Below are positions 1 to 15,200 of a stretch of DNA of 64,000 nucleotides, one piece after another (positions within the stretch are counted from its first letter, which is position 1; every line of letters starts with the position of its first letter). The notes under the pieces were generated by a model. It worked only from the letters and a program-made list of their open reading frames with translations. It was not told the DNA's origin and ran no database searches. The translations under genes were made by a program, and so were the position numbers. Origin of the DNA: Brachypterus glaber (Eukaryota; Arthropoda; Insecta; Coleoptera; Kateretidae); the NCBI GenBank assembly GCA_958510825.1, contig OY294047.1:52807365-52871364 (forward strand), written 5' to 3'.

Positions 1-124
1 ATCGTCCATGGTTGTCAATTTCCCAGTCCCATCACACCTAACCACAACCCAAAAAACCACCAACGCCCTCTACCCATGCCCATGGCATCATAATTGGCTA
101 GCTACCCTTCCACTGTTCTTGCAG

Positions 125-260
125 CTGAATGATTATGAGATACGGAAAGGCAAAAAGATTGGCGTAACCATATCTTATAACAATCACCGGTTATTTGTGG
201 GCTATATTCCAAAGAACCGGGATCGAGACGATCTTTGGGAAGAATTTTCCAAACACGCAC
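125..260 (+). CDS. Syp: Syncrip exon a: end of RRM1 and start of RRM2
   Basis: The acceptor is a pyrimidine-rich TTCTTGCAG ending at 124 and the donor is C|GTAAGT at 261. It starts in phase 0 with LNDYEIRKGKKIGVTIS, the last strand of RRM1, then RLFVGYIP, the RNP2 motif of RRM2, and ends in helix 1 of RRM2 (DDLWEEFSKHA). One base of the next codon is left over. The apparent Met upstream at position 8 lies in intron sequence and is not the start. Confidence 0.95.
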
Positions 261-3200
261 GTAAGTTTTACCACCCACCACTCACACAAACACACCTAGA
301 TTACCAAACACATGCTTATACGAGGTGTGCACGGTTTGCCGTTATTTACTTTTAGTTCGACTTTGGAGAACCCTCAGTTTTCTTGTGCAGTTTGTTTACT
401 TATAATGTAAATAACAATTTCAAATTTACAATAAAATAATCTGTCGGGCGAAACGTTTTTTAATCTCGAGAAGGGGTCACGTGATCTCCGTAACTTTTTA
501 ATAAACAGGTTAATTTGACCTAACATTACATTTTCTTGTTCATCTAAAAATACAAAAAAAAATAAATAGACAATAGTTATTTATGGTACTAGTGGGTAAG
601 GTAAGATATTGCCCATGAGAAAATTAACCTGCGAGGCGTCAGCCAAGCAGGTTAATTTTCGAGAGGGCAATATCGGTTTACCCATGAGTGCCATACAAGG
701 TTTTATCCAATAAATAGCTTAGGAATTCATATTTTTATTAAAAATTTTAATTACATTTACAAGAAAATTATTTGACAAGTGACAGTTGAATGGGTAAAAT
801 AAATAATTATCCACTCGATAAAGTAAAAGCCACGCGGGGGTTATTATTGAGTTTATCTATTTAAAATAAATCTGGTAATTGTCTTATTATCTGTATGTAT
901 TGAATAAATATTTTTTTTTTCTAAATTCATATTTTAATTTTTAAATTTTTTAGAAATTTATTTTTATTTTTTTATAATTTTATATAAAATCGTGTTTTGT
1001 GTTTAATTACGAGGCAAGAAAATCTATTTTTTTTTTGTTCAAATTGACCTATTTATTCAAAAGTTATGGCGGTCACGTGACCCTTTCTTGCAATTAAAAA
1101 ATGTTTAAATTAAAGTGACATGAATTATTAGAATGACTTAAATATTAAAATTTAGTATAAACGATTAAAAACAAAAAAAATGTCCTCAAAAGCAAAATTA
1201 TATGAGAAAAAAAAAGTCTAAAAAGGTATAATATTTATTATTACCTGTCTTTTAACCTCCGGATAGTGATTTATCTGACAGTTTGATAATAACAGTATTA
1301 TTAATCGGCTAAATCTTACTATTTAATAGGCGTACCTCGTATACAGCTACCGCTACCCAAAATCCGTGTACCCCCAACTCTCTTCTAAATGTTTATTATA
1401 ATTTTTTACTGTTGTTAATATTGTTGTTTGTTCATTGTCAAATTATTTATTTTTCTTAAATGCCTGAGCAGTGGGTTAAGGGCGTCAAAAAATATACAGA
1501 AAAAATGTGAATCTGGCGGCAAACCACAATCCTCTATGCCTCTGATTATATTTTTTAGGTGACATTAGTTCCATTAGTTAAAATATTATCATTTACATAT
1601 CAGGTGTTTCAGGTTTTATTTTGTTTTACAATTTTAAATATTTCTTTTAAATTTAAGAGCAATGATTAATTAACTTTCAGCTTGGAATTCTATTTTTTTC
1701 TTCTTGCTTTCGCTAAAAAATTAACTAAGTATAGATTATTGAAATGGCTTTGCTTTTAAAAAAATATTTCATATTATGTAACATAAAATTTTATGTAAAA
1801 TTGTAAATGCTTAAATTTTTTGTTAAAATCTAGTTTATACTAAAAAAAATACCACTATTGTTGTCACTTATTCTTCAGTTCTTGTTACCTAACCTTAGGT
1901 TACCTTGAATATTATATAAATAAGTACTTATTTTAATTTATATTTACCTCGGTACTTAGTACTACTAAGGGTAATGATGTATTGAAATCATCGCCAACTC
2001 AAAAACATTTGCCATTTTTCTTTTCACTTTTCTCGATGTTTTAGACCTTCTTGAGTTGAAATCGGTAAAACAAATTACCTCCGTCTTTCTGACTATCTGT
2101 AAACTCAATACTTCATTTTTCTACGACTGCTTTAGAATGTAAGCAAATACACACACTTTTCAAACACAGAATGAATCCATTCTAGCTCTAGATACGGTAT
2201 GAATATTCCGTATCAAGTGTTAGAATGAGCACATGTAGTGCCATCTCTTGGTAAAAGTAAAGAAAACTGTAGCAAAATTAGCAAAAATATATACATTTTA
2301 CCATGAAATATTGAATAATTTAATGCAATTTAAAGTTTTGCGTTAAAATTACATAAAGTTTATTAGTTTTTCTTAATATTTGACCAGTTTTTTATCAATT
2401 TAGTTAAAAAAATTAAAACTGCTCCATCTGTTGTTAAATATTTAAACTTGATATCTGTCACAATAATCTGACATAACGTTCAATTTTTGCATTATAATTT
2501 GTAAATATGTGCTAAAATTAAATAAAAATCTTTTTTAAGTACTAATTTGATAAAATTATTAAATAACATTAATTGCTTTATTTAAAAATATGTGTTTTGT
2601 TGCATTTACAATGTCGAGTTACAAAAAACATTGTTTTTAACCTTGTCCGCAGTTTAAAGCCATACAGTATTTCATATTCGCAGTCGAAGAAAAAGTATAG
2701 TCTACAACACGTATGGAATAGTCATTCCACGCTCGCGGGACCGTCATACTCGCCTGCCGGCTCATATGACAAACTTTCCGCTCGCGCGGAATATTGTGTA
2801 TTCCATACTAGTTATAAAATATACTATTCTAGAAAAGATATCGACAAGCGTTTTTTGGGATATTGTTTTTCATAAAGCTGATTAGAATTTGGTGGTAAAT
2901 GGTTGGGGTAAGGGGTAAGAAAAAATTAACCCACTTGTGAAAATACACTAGGTCATAGTTTTACTATCAGAAGGTTTAGTGCATTGGGTCCTGCCGCCGG
3001 GTTCTTAAGTTCAATACAATTGCAACAACCAAAAAAAATCTATATACCAGTACACTGGAATTTTTCTTGTCTTCAAAATTTTGGATTGAAACATTCTCAA
3101 ATAATAAAAAGTTTTTCGTTTTTTTCCCCATCCAGCCGGTTTGATGGAAGTAATAATATACAGTTCCCCGGACGACAAGAAGAAGAACCGCGGGTTCTGC

Positions 3201-6200
3201 TTTCTGGAGTACGAGTCACACAAGGCGGCTTCGCTGGCCAAGCGACGTTTGGGCACCGGCCGGATAAAGGTACGTACAGACAATTTAGTCTAAATTTGGG
3301 GGATCCTTTGAAAAACAAATAGGAAAAAAATGAAAATTTACAACATAAGTTTTTTAGAAACTGACTGATGGCTAAACGAGGCTGCCATGTTGGAAAAATG
3401 TCAATCATTTTACTTTTGTGCAAACATTAGATGGCGCCACCAATTTGTACGCTTTCGATACAGATATACTTATTTTTAATAAGTATTTTAAATTTTAAAC
3501 AGTCGGTACGAAAGCCACCATACCAACATATGCTCACTGATGATCGCAAAAAAGCGTGAAATAGCAGCTATATGACATTTTGGTAGGGATTCTCATTGAT
3601 TGTGAAAATTCTGTAGTAGAGCAGTGCAATTTCTTTATAGATTATTTTTTTTTTTTGTTTGGTTCTAAAAGGTCCAATGTCACTTTGTCAACGCTGCTAT
3701 TACCAAAGTGACATTGGCCCTTTTAGAACCAAGCCACTTATTTTTTTTTTGTATTTGATAAACAGTTAAAGGCAAAGACTAATTTTTCCAAGATGGCGGC
3801 CTTTTTTGGTCCTCACCTTCCGGGAACTAAAGTGTTACTTAGCTCACTGCAATTTTTTGATTTTTTTTTTCGTATTGCTCAACATTCTTTCTGCCCTAGG
3901 TGTGGGGCTGCGACATCATCGTCGATTGGGCCGATCCGCAGGAGGAACCGGATGAACAGACCATGTCCAAGGTGAAGGTACTCTACGTGCGCAATCTGAC
4001 GCAGGATATCAGCGAGGAGAAGCTGAAGGAGGTGTTCGAGGGCTTCGGCAAGGTGGAAAGGGTCAAGAAGATCAAGGATTACGCTTTTATACATTTTGAA
4101 GACCGGGATAATGCAGTCAAGGTTAGTATTTTTAAAATTATTTTTGCATTTGCATTTAATATGTCATGGGACTTGAAAAAACGTGAAAAGTTATTGTACT
4201 TTTTATTGTAATGATGTAAAACTGGGGGTTAAAATACGAAAAAAGACTTTAGACTGTAATTAAGGACCAGCGCTAGATAAAAGATATGTTACTTTGTTCC
4301 TTAGTTCTTCTGGCTAGATCTAGCTATCTTCTTTGGAATGTTGTAGATACACGTTTACACGTGCTACTGCACGCGATAGCTTTGTGAGCAATGTGACTAT
4401 ATATTCATAGAAATGTTAATAGCTTTGATTTTGTGATTTTGTGCGAGAGTAAAATACTGAATACTAACTAAAATCGGTGCGCTAACATATACCTGTCAAA
4501 AATGAATGCTACGGTTGGCGCGAGGTCAAGCGCAACAGGACAAAAAATTGTTTCATATCGTATTTCGAAGAGCTGATTAGATTTTGGGGGTAAACGATTG
4601 AGGGCAAGGGGGTAAGAATGGCGTAAAACTCCTATTTTTAGCGTTTTTTGTTTAAAATTTAGGCAATTATTATTGTATTTTTTTAATTAAGCACTTAAAT
4701 GAAAGATAATTTTAAAATAGTCAAAAAAATTTACTATTTTTTCCTAAAATGCATTGTTTTCGAGTTATTGGCATTTAAAGCAGTAACACGTTTTTTTAGC
4801 ATCTCACTTATTTATAACCCGATTTCAAAAAAATATATTTTAAATGAAAGCTGTTTTTAAGCCCCATAAATGATGCTATATACAGTTTTTTTGCTAGAAT
4901 ATAACGTTTTGGACTTACAGACTTTCAAACTTTAATAAATTATGCAGGCGTATTAATGGTTGCCTATTCACGTGATCACACAACTTTCCTTTTCATAACG
5001 TTTCAAATTAGTGCCTAGTGCCGATGTTTTGACAAGGTGCTTGCAACTGTTCAGCTGGTTTATGGTTTGTTTTCTTACAGGCAATGGAAGAACTGGATGG
5101 CCGAGACATGGGTGGATCACATATCGAGGTTTCGCTGGCAAAACCTCCGTCCGACAAAAAGAAGAAGGAAGAGATATTGCGGGCGCGCGAACGAAGAATG
5201 ATGCAGATGATGCAAGTCCGAGGAGGGTGAGTTGATTCTATAGAGCATTTCGCCATGTGGAACGGTTGTCAGATTTCATGAACCCAGTAAGGTTCAGTAG
5301 TACTTTTATAAGGACTATAATTACCAAATTAGGGTATGTGACTAATTATGAGCATTGTTTTAATAAAAAACGAAATAATCTTCCCGTTATTACATAAAAC
5401 CTCAAGTTAAATTTAATTATTTTAAAACTGTAAATATCACAGTTATACAAAATACGAAGTTGTTAAATGTTGCACTATTGGTTAACCCGTTAATCCAAAC
5501 TTAAAATATTTTATCCTGATTAGAAATGCCCTTTCACTCCGATAATAATAATAATAATAATAATTTTTTTAACTTATTGTAAAACTGAGGGTTAAATGCG
5601 AAAAAAATGAACTGCAATTAAGATCAGCGCTAGAAAACGATATATTACCTTATTCCTTTGCAAGCTCTTCTGACTATATCTAGTATTTCTTCTCTGGAAT
5701 GCTGATACACCTTTATCCTAGTGCGCGCGATAGAAATAGTGGTGAGCAGTTTGACTATATATTTATATTCATAGGAAATTCATAGCTTTGATTGTGTGAT
5801 TTTTGTGCGAGAGTACGATACACGCAGAAACACACCGTAAGTGGGTCGATTGAATGCTTAATACTGACCGGAATGAACGCTACCGTTCGAAGGTCGAGCG
5901 CCAAAAAATACCAAATATATATATAAAGACAAACAATGCTTCTCGAAAACAAAATAAGAAAAATTCAATAATATTAATAAAAATTGTAATTAATTTTAAC
6001 AAAATAAGGGAAGATTAAACACTCATTTCGACAAAACAAGAAAAAGTAAGAAAAATAACTCAGCTGTGGCGCAATTAACTGTTATTTTGACGTTTGAACC
6101 GTCAAACTGTTATTTTGACGTTTGAAATTTCAAACTGTCATTTTGACGTTTGAACTGTAAAACCAGATCATTGAACAGTTCCACGTGGCGCAATGCTCTA

Positions 6201-9200
6201 TAAAGTATTTATAGATTAGCAGATGCATTGATTAATAAATTAGTGATTCTCTTTCCAGTATGATGCCGGGAGCGATGCCCCTGGGCAGGGGGCCCCTGAG
6301 CCAGGGCGGCCCCAGAACGGGAAGCGGAGGCGGCATGCGAGGCGGGCCGATGGGCCGCGGAGACTATGGTAAGTGATATTTTCGGGACGGATATCCAAAA
6401 AAAAAAGAAAACAACACGATTTTTTAAAATTTTTGGTCCTTGGTCTGCTTGTTAGTCAAGTAACTATTCTACCGGACGGTTAATAACGCGCGCGCCATCT
6501 AGGAACAATACTACGAGGTTTGTTTTTAGGGACTTTTAGTATGATCATCTGACCATTTTTTTATTATTTGAGTATTTAGCAAAAGTTATACTATCTTTGA
6601 ATTTTCTAGAAAAATGTCCTATGCAAATAATTAAATAATGAAAAATAGGGTTGCCGGATAATTATTCTAAATGTTTTAAAAATCATTCCCTTAACCAAAA
6701 ACCGCCACCCTCTACACTACTACATTCTTCTCTTTGATCTACATTTTTTTGCCTTTGTGATTTTATTTCTTGTTCTGCATCACTTTCCATGTTTCACGTT
6801 CACAAAAAAACTAATATTTGCTTTAATTAACAATTCAAAAATAACAAAAATCAGTTACAAGTAGAAATTAACTTAAGATTTTAATAACTTTTTGTTAATA
6901 TTCTTATTTTTTCACATTTTTAAAACTGGAGATAATAGCTTCAAAAGCCTATTAACTCGAATTTTAATAAAATAGCTTCAGAAATAGTATGAAACACGTT
7001 TGGAATGCTTATTCTACACTTGTTACAGAATATTTAGTTTGATTTCTACTTGTATCTTGCTTTATTAATTTTTCAGTGAGATAATTAATTTTTTAATTAT
7101 TTTTCTTCATTTTTATTTCGCATTAACACATTTTGTCAATTAACTTACATCCAAATGATATAATTCTGAAGACTGACTGCAAGTTTGACGAGGAACCGCC
7201 AAAAACAAATCGAATAAAAACAAACGTTTTTCTATCGTACCCAACGAACATAACCCCAAAAAAAAATCAAATTCCACATTTCTAATAATAAATTGTGAAG
7301 GTTTTCTTGCAGGTCTGAAAGTAACCGTAGTCGCTATGTACCGTCGTTTTTGCGTTTTACTAGCGTTAAAATGTGAAAAACGACCGCTTACGTCCCTACC
7401 TGTATGCTTGTATACACGCTCGCTTGTTTATCTTACCGCTAAAACTTAGAGTTAGAGAGCTTTTTTAACACGCTACACATATAGGGGGAATCCCAGGAGC
7501 AACATGGATTATTGCATGGCTGAAGTTGAGGCTTGATTCCGTTTCCTGCGGCTAATAATCGAACACGAGCTGATTGCATTTTAACCTGGGTTTAATTTGA
7601 CTATAACTTATTTATAAACTTAATAAATGTACTAAATTACTATTTTATACTCGTATTTAAGGACTGGACTGTTTTTTTTTTTGGGTTTTATCACTATAAA
7701 GTGGGGGTACTACATAGTTTAATTATTTGGAGATGAGACCAAAGTATAATTTAAAAAAGAATAAGTTATTGGTTTGAGTTGGGTAAAATATAGCTGAAAG
7801 TTGTTTTTTTTTTTGGAATTAACCTCAAACCAACAGTTTTTTAATAAAATTATGCTAAGGCGTCATCTACAGTAGATGAACAGATGTAGTGCCTCCACTT
7901 CAGCGTGAAAAGTTATTTTTTTATTTAGATCAAATTTTCGATATTTTAAGATTATATTTTTTTAATGTTTTAATATTTTATGAGCAAAATTGTGTAAAAT
8001 TTAGAGTAATTAAACCTAGGCCGTGCAAATTAGCTCAAAAAGTGTGACTCATCGTTTCAAGAACACCTTAACACATACATTTTACCACCATTTATGTGTG
8101 TATGTGTTTGTGAGCGTTATTTGCTAGAAATACGCAGCCAGGAGCACTCAAACATGGTGAGTAAGTACGTAGGATTTAGAGCTGCTAGTTCGTATGCTTG
8201 TGGTGTCGGTTGCTTTTGATTGTTTGTTTTGTTGTCGGCTTTCAACGTTTTAACTATTTAACTTGTGGAGGCAGAGGTATTTTACTTCCTGAAAAACCAA
8301 ACAAAGATAAAAAAAATATTAGAAGTAAAAAAAATCAGTATCAATCAAGAAGGTTTTGCGAAAAAGTGTCCGAAGTCACCTACACCGTCCGAAGCCAACC
8401 TTGTTGACGGTGACAATTTCTCAGTGCGGATTTTCAAATTTTTTGATACCCCATAAGTTTTTGTTAATTTTGCGTCTTTCCTTAAGTTTTTCCAAAGTTC
8501 CACATAGCTTTTCATATAAATCGGTCCACCCATTTAGTCTTTGTAAAGTTACATCTTTATAACATAAAAAACAATTCTCGCTTTCGTGCGCCAATTTCTT
8601 TAAACCACCTCAAAATTTATTTGATAATAATACATTCTGAAAACAAAAATTAAATTGTTATAAAACGAAATTTTCCGCTTATATTGATATTTTTAAATGT
8701 TGCATGTTATCTTGTAAATTTTAGAACCAAAGTATGTTAAAATAAAAATTATTTTATATACAACCTTATCGTTTTTTGAAAGGAATGTCCCTTTATCATT
8801 TTTATTTGTTGTGCAGTTTTACATCAATTTTATTTAATTTAAATACGATAACAATGTTGAAAACCGATTACTACATACATATTGCTATTTAAAATTATTT
8901 GAAAATATAAAAACACACGTGCTTAAAAAAGCGTCACTTTTTCCTCACTTTTTGACGATTTTTATGTTTTCTTGTTTGTTTTTTAACATCTGTAGAAAAA
9001 ATCTTGTACGTCACACGTGCAAAGTTCCATTTCCATTAACTTTAAAATATTTTATACAGCGATTTGTATTTGAATGTATGTACTTTTTTTCTGCCAATGC
9101 TTGTATTACTTTTTGTATGTATCTGTCTTGTTTATTGTTTAATTTCCTCATTTATATTCCTCCGTAGTTTGCACGATTACCACACGATTTAGAGTGAGTG

Positions 9201-12200
9201 TGGAGGTGCGCGAATATTATTATTTTTATTTTTACATGTAGATAAGATTTTAGAATGAAGTAGAAGTATTTGTATTTTTTTCTATAAAAAGTATATTAGT
9301 AAGGTTAAGTTAATTTGTAGCAACACAACGAGAAAGGAAGATTTTCCGAAGAAAACATTTGAAGAAAATTTTTAGGGAACATATTGTGGCGAGAATCGTT
9401 ACTTGACTCTTTTCCCGGCATGCTCTACTACTAAATTTCACCGTTGTGAACCAAAAAACTAAAATTATGTTCAAAATTCTAACCAAAATTATCTTTATGA
9501 AAAAAAGCAGGCAAAATTTTTGGGCAGGTGTACTGTTTTTCTCCACACACACACAAACATTGTTCTGCATTTTCAATGTCAGGAACTGTAAGGAAAAACT
9601 TTGTGATTTTTTTTTAATTATCAATTTTTATACCTTTGTTAGCTGCTGGCTCTGCCCAAACAATAAAAAAAAACATTAAAAGTTAAAGTATTATTTTTTA
9701 GAATAAAACCAAATAATTCGACACCCCACGTGACACGTGGTTTCTAAAGTGGCACGTGGGTTTTTAAGGGTTAATAAACTTACTGGTTAGGGATTTCACT
9801 TCTAGTGACATGCTTTGTATTAGTGGAAAAAAAAAATTAAAAACATTTTTGGTGCCTTCGATTTTAAAGTTAAAAATGTTCATGTGACTATTATTAATTT
9901 TTGATAATCGTGGCCTAAGGGCCACTTGCACCAACTTTTGGTCTGGGATTATCTTAACTAAACCAAGTTTAAGTTAAAAATACTGCGTTCTGATTGGTCG
10001 GCCGTCAACTTAATCCAAGTTTAAAGTTAAACCATCGTTGGTGCAAGTGACCCTAAAACAAAACAAAAATAAATTTTAGTTTGTTCTTTTTTTTGTAGAA
10101 AAATTAAAATTCACAAGTTTTAGTGTTCCCGATGTTGAAAGTGTTCAGCGTTAAAAGTGTTCCATTAATTTTGTAGATTACGATTACGAATATTACGGTT
10201 ACGGGGACTACCGAGGCGGCTACAGCGATCCCTATTACGACGATTATTACCGATACGAAGATTATTATTACGATTATTCGCCGACAGGGGGCGCTCCGGC
10301 GCCGCCCACCTCCAGAGGACGAGCCGCTTCCACCGCAGCCAATCGCCAGGCGCAACCGGTGGGTGGCAAAAATTACTGTTCAATAGAGGCTCACTGAAAA
10401 GGTGCTTGGCGGGTTTTGACGGTCTTATCTCTCAAATACGTCTCAAATAATTTAATTCCGCATAAAATTTTAGCTCTTGGTCTAAATCGAAACCCGTTAT
10501 AGTCGGTGTCACATTTATAGTAGACTGTTTACATTTAAAACAGATTAATGTGAGACAGGGACGTAATTAAATTTTATTATACTAAATACGTATTTATCTT
10601 ATATAGCTCGATGCACAGAACACAAATAAAACAAATTAAAGCCGGTCCAGTAAATATTTCTTGCTACAAATGCCTTGTGGGTGCGGCTAAATCTTTTGTG
10701 AAATTTGATTGGATAGGGTCGAACGTTAACAGGCCATAATCAGTCCACGTGGACTGGATAAAAATAAATAAGTTTAAATGAGTCTAAAATTATGCAACGT
10801 CCCGATTGGACGAACAGTTTGACACGCGCCAGATAAAAATAATCGCTGTTAAAAAAATTCTCTTATAACTCTGGCAGCGACTAAGTGCCTATAATCGTAT
10901 TAAAGGTGCAAGTCGCTTGCAAAACAACTTTATACTACGATTTTTCAAGAACGCTTTGACACAGACTTAAAATTTGAAACATTGATCATCTAAGCAGTAG
11001 ATTTTTTTTTAATTTCAAGTCTCTGTGTTAAAGCGTTCTTGAAATATCTTAATGTAAAATTATTTCGCAAGCATCTTGCTCGTTTAATATACAAAGCCCT
11101 CCCCTAGTTTTTTCTTGTTTTAATAAACTTTTGCAATGTGTCCATTAAAATTTATACACAGAGATCAAATGTTACAGCGATATAAATCCCTTTAAAAAAT
11201 TAACCATTTTTAATTAAAAAATTCAAACTTTTATAACTATTTTATAAACTTTTTGATGAAAATTTTTTGCCGATATTTTTTTCTGTAGTCTTAAATACGC
11301 TAGATTTGTAAAATTTTAAAATATTAAATATTTCTAAAAAATAAAGGGACGGGGATTAAATACGTTAAGGGTATTACCGTCACAGTTTTCTGTGTAGATA
11401 AAAAGCTAAAATTTTAACAGATATAAATAATGAGAGAATATATGAGGTTTCACATTATAAAAACTCCCCAAAAATCTTTTTAGGGATACAGTCTATTGTT
11501 CAAATTAATTCTTAATTTTTAATTTACATTTTTTTTAATTTGATTATTTTTTTTTTCATTTTTTTCGAGTTTTTTTTTGCGGCAATTTGTTTGTGGCAAG
11601 GTGCAGCGCGATTGGTGTTTTTTTTTTTGAGTTTGCGTGCTATTCATTTGGAGGTATTCCCAAGATTAAATAGTAGTTTTTTAAACAACATACCTTGTTT
11701 GTAAATAATGTGTATATATATTATGAGGTTAAAATGCTACTTAACATTTTAAACTACCTATTCCTGAATCTGAGAAGAGTATTTTTGACAGTTCGTATCC
11801 CAGCTGACAGTTTGACATTTCTAAATTTCTTTTAATGCATTTGCGTTATTTGTTTGTAAGTATGTCACGCTTTTTGTACCCTCACCCTTGTTCCAAAGTG
11901 TCACACCGGTACTGACCTCCCCTAGTTGTGCCTTTATGTGACGTTTTCTATCAAGAATAAGAGTGGAGACATAATTTAAGATCTAGGGAAATTGCAAACC
12001 CGCAAACGTGTTTTAAGCCCTTTCCGGATATGCCAAGTTTCTCTTCTAGTTATAAACTTGTCAATATATATTTTTAAGGTTGTTAACCATGACATATTTT
12101 TACAGTGCCGTATGACTTGTTTGTCATACCTTGTCATTTTTGAACTTTTTTTGTTCTCCAGTTGGATTAATCATATTCTTTCTTCATTCTGTTATTACCA

Positions 12201-15200
12201 AATAGAGTTTTAAATAAATGGAACCCCTTTTCTTCCGACTTAGAGTAACATTTAATAAACCTTTTCTTTGAAAATGTGCGCACATGTAATTTGTGACATC
12301 TAATGCCAAAACATAGTTACCAACAAACAAACAAATAACAACTTTTACCAGATTTTTTTGTCTCCACTCCCTTTCTTGACAGGAAACGTTACATTAAGGC
12401 TCTCTAATCTCCCCCTATGTCACATAACATAAAAATTTTATATACAAAGAAAAACAACTTTTTACTTGAAATATTTTTAATACAATTTAAACATCAGGTC
12501 CTTTAAGTATAAATTTATAAACAGTAAAAAATAAAAGCCTTAAAAGACAAAAAAAAGTACACTACAGGTCCAATATATTACATTATAGAGATATTTTTGT
12601 GACAATACTATAGACCCCCTACCCCTGTCGCAAAGTGTGACAAACTACTGGACACCCCCTTCCTATAGGCGTTACATACTTTTATAGACTTCCCGTTATG
12701 GATAATATGATCAATTTTTACTTATCCATAGATATCTGGAATTCTCTTGTTTTTTTTTGTTGAAACTAAATAAATATTAAATATATTAATCACCACACTG
12801 AGTGATATTGATAGATTGCTGATTACTGAAAAAATGTCATTTAAATTTTTATAATTTTGATTTTTTTTTATGAATGAATATGGTTCCAACTGAATATTTC
12901 CCAAAAATGCTCCACACACTCTCTATATTTAAAAGCACCCGCTACTCATAATACTAACAAAGAGCTGTTCAAACCTAAAAGCAACATCACTTTGTGCGTG
13001 TCCTGCATCAAACCACTGAGCATGAATTAACCCGCCAATCTCTGCGCGCTCGTGCCACATTCAAAATTTTCAAAAAAAATCATCATATCTGAGCCAAAAT
13101 TTCGATTGTGAATCGCGCCGGCCGGGAAAAGTGACACAAGCAGCTAAATCTATACACTTAAGCGCGAATTGCACCGTTCTTTCGAAGCAAATATACGATG
13201 TGTTTGTTTTAAACAAATAAATCAAATAAGAATAAGAAAAGGAACTTTAAGGGAGAAAAAAGGGGATATATTGTCAATTTTTGAGCTGGTACTTACTTTT
13301 TCTACGACTGCTTTAGAATGTAAGCAAATACACACACTTTTTAAACACAGAATGAATCCATTCTAGCTCTAGATACGGTATGAATATTCCGTATCAAGTG
13401 TTAGAATGGGCACTGTAGTGCCATCTCTTGTTTATAAAAGTAAAGAAAACTGTAGCAAAATTAGCAAAAATATATATATTTTACCATGAAATATTGATTA
13501 ATTTAATGCAATTTAAAGTTTTGCGTTAAAGTATATTAGTTTTTCTTAATATTTGAGCAGTTTTTTATCAATTTAGTTCAAAAAATTAAAACTGCTCCAT
13601 CTATTGTTGAATATTTAAACCTGATATCTGTCACAACAATCTGACATAACCTTCAATTTTTGCATTATAATTTGTAAATATGTGCTAAAATTAAATAAAA
13701 ATCTTTTTTAACTACTGATTTGATAAAATTATTGAATAACATTAATTGCTTTATTTAAAAATATGTGTTTTGTTGCATTTGCAATGTCGAGTCACAAAAA
13801 ACATTGTTTTTAACCTTGTCCGCAGTTTAAAGCCATGCAGTGTTTTATTTTGCAGCCGAAGAAAAAGTATAGTCTAAAACACGTATGGAATAGTCATTCC
13901 GCGCTCGCGGGACCGTCATACTCGCCTGCCGGCTCGCTCGGAATATTGTCTATTCCATACTAGTTATAGAATATACTATTTTATGATCCATCGAACATTT
14001 TCACCTTAAGATTCCTTACCTCTTATAATTAAGAATTATTTTTAAAATGTTTTCGCCATTTCTTCGTGTTTCTTTATTATCGGTTACAAATTTTGGTCTA
14101 AAATTGGATACGACAAAAATATCTGGGTACACCCTAGAGGCTCAGATATGGTACGATGCTCTGTTGAAGGGTTATCCAAAAAAAAAACAAAATAGAAAAT
14201 TCAAATTCAAAATTGTAAAAAGGGAAGAGCCGCAGCCGCCATACACTAACCAATCCTTTGTCTAATTTGTGTTACGCTGTCCATTTTAAATTCAACATTT
14301 TTGTCTTAGACATAATGTCCAGTTATTTTAAATTCACGTTCGTATAAATTGAATGTGGATAGTTGAATAAATTTTTAAATGACTATCTTAAGTTTTAGCA
14401 TTATGTTTATCTGAGTTCTGTTAAATTATTAAACTAATTTCTACATACATAATTTCTTTGATATGCAGCCTGTTCCAGAACTCGCGTACAGAAATTTGAC
14501 CCTCTGGAAAATATCCATTTTCGTTCAATTCAAAAATAAGAACGCTTTAAGTGGACCAATACTGTTGCTGATGTTAAATTACGTTTAAAAGTTCAATTTG
14601 TAGCTATGGAAGCAAATTTAATTATTGCAGGTACATATTCTGTAGGTTGACATGGTGATTAATGTGACATAAATATTTATTAATGTCAAAAAACCACCGC
14701 TGGATGGAGTGACCCTATAAAAATATTCTATTTTATAGCCTCTGTCGGTTTTGTCAAAATATAATAACCTAAAAGGATTTTAAAGTTGAAAGTCTCAAAC
14801 AATGCACGCGTCAACAATTAAAATGCAACCATAGTTACTAATAAGTAGGGAAAAACTAATTTGTAGGTAATTTAACATCAGCAACAGGATTGGTCAGATT
14901 AAATAGCTTCCTTTTTAATTAGTATTGAAGATGTTTTCTTTTTTGATTTTTTTTTCATATTTTCCAGAGGGGTTTTAATATACCCTCAAATTTCTGTACG
15001 CGAGTTCTGGAACAGGCTGTAGATTCCTTATAGATAATTATAGTCTATGAATGCTTTCATAGATACTGTATGTCGTCATAGATACTAAATATATTTATAG
15101 ATAACATATGGAATCCATATTATGGATCAATGATCAATTGATCAATGACATTTGAATTTGAATACTTTGAACTGACGTTTAAAAATTTAGTTTTTTTTTT

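Larger units (their letters stand above)
261..3135 (+). other. Syncrip intron, 2.9 kb, filled with repeats
   Basis: No coding exon is seen here. It contains a dispersed repeat with a hairpin at 574-908 and a 700-bp dispersed repeat at 2116-2832, both listed separately. The rest (about 910-2115) is AT-rich sequence in which I see nothing functional. Confidence 0.85.

Noticed and set aside
2573..2875. 100-codon plus-strand frame
   Set aside because: Lies in the 700-bp repeat; other copies do not keep the frame.
8128..8156. Possible 15- or 29-nt microexon before GTGAGT in a Syncrip intron
   Set aside because: Too short to judge and no pyrimidine tract.
14047..14265. 72-codon open frame with a basic C-terminus
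   Set aside because: AT-rich codons, no splice or start context and no recognised motif in a repeat-rich intron.
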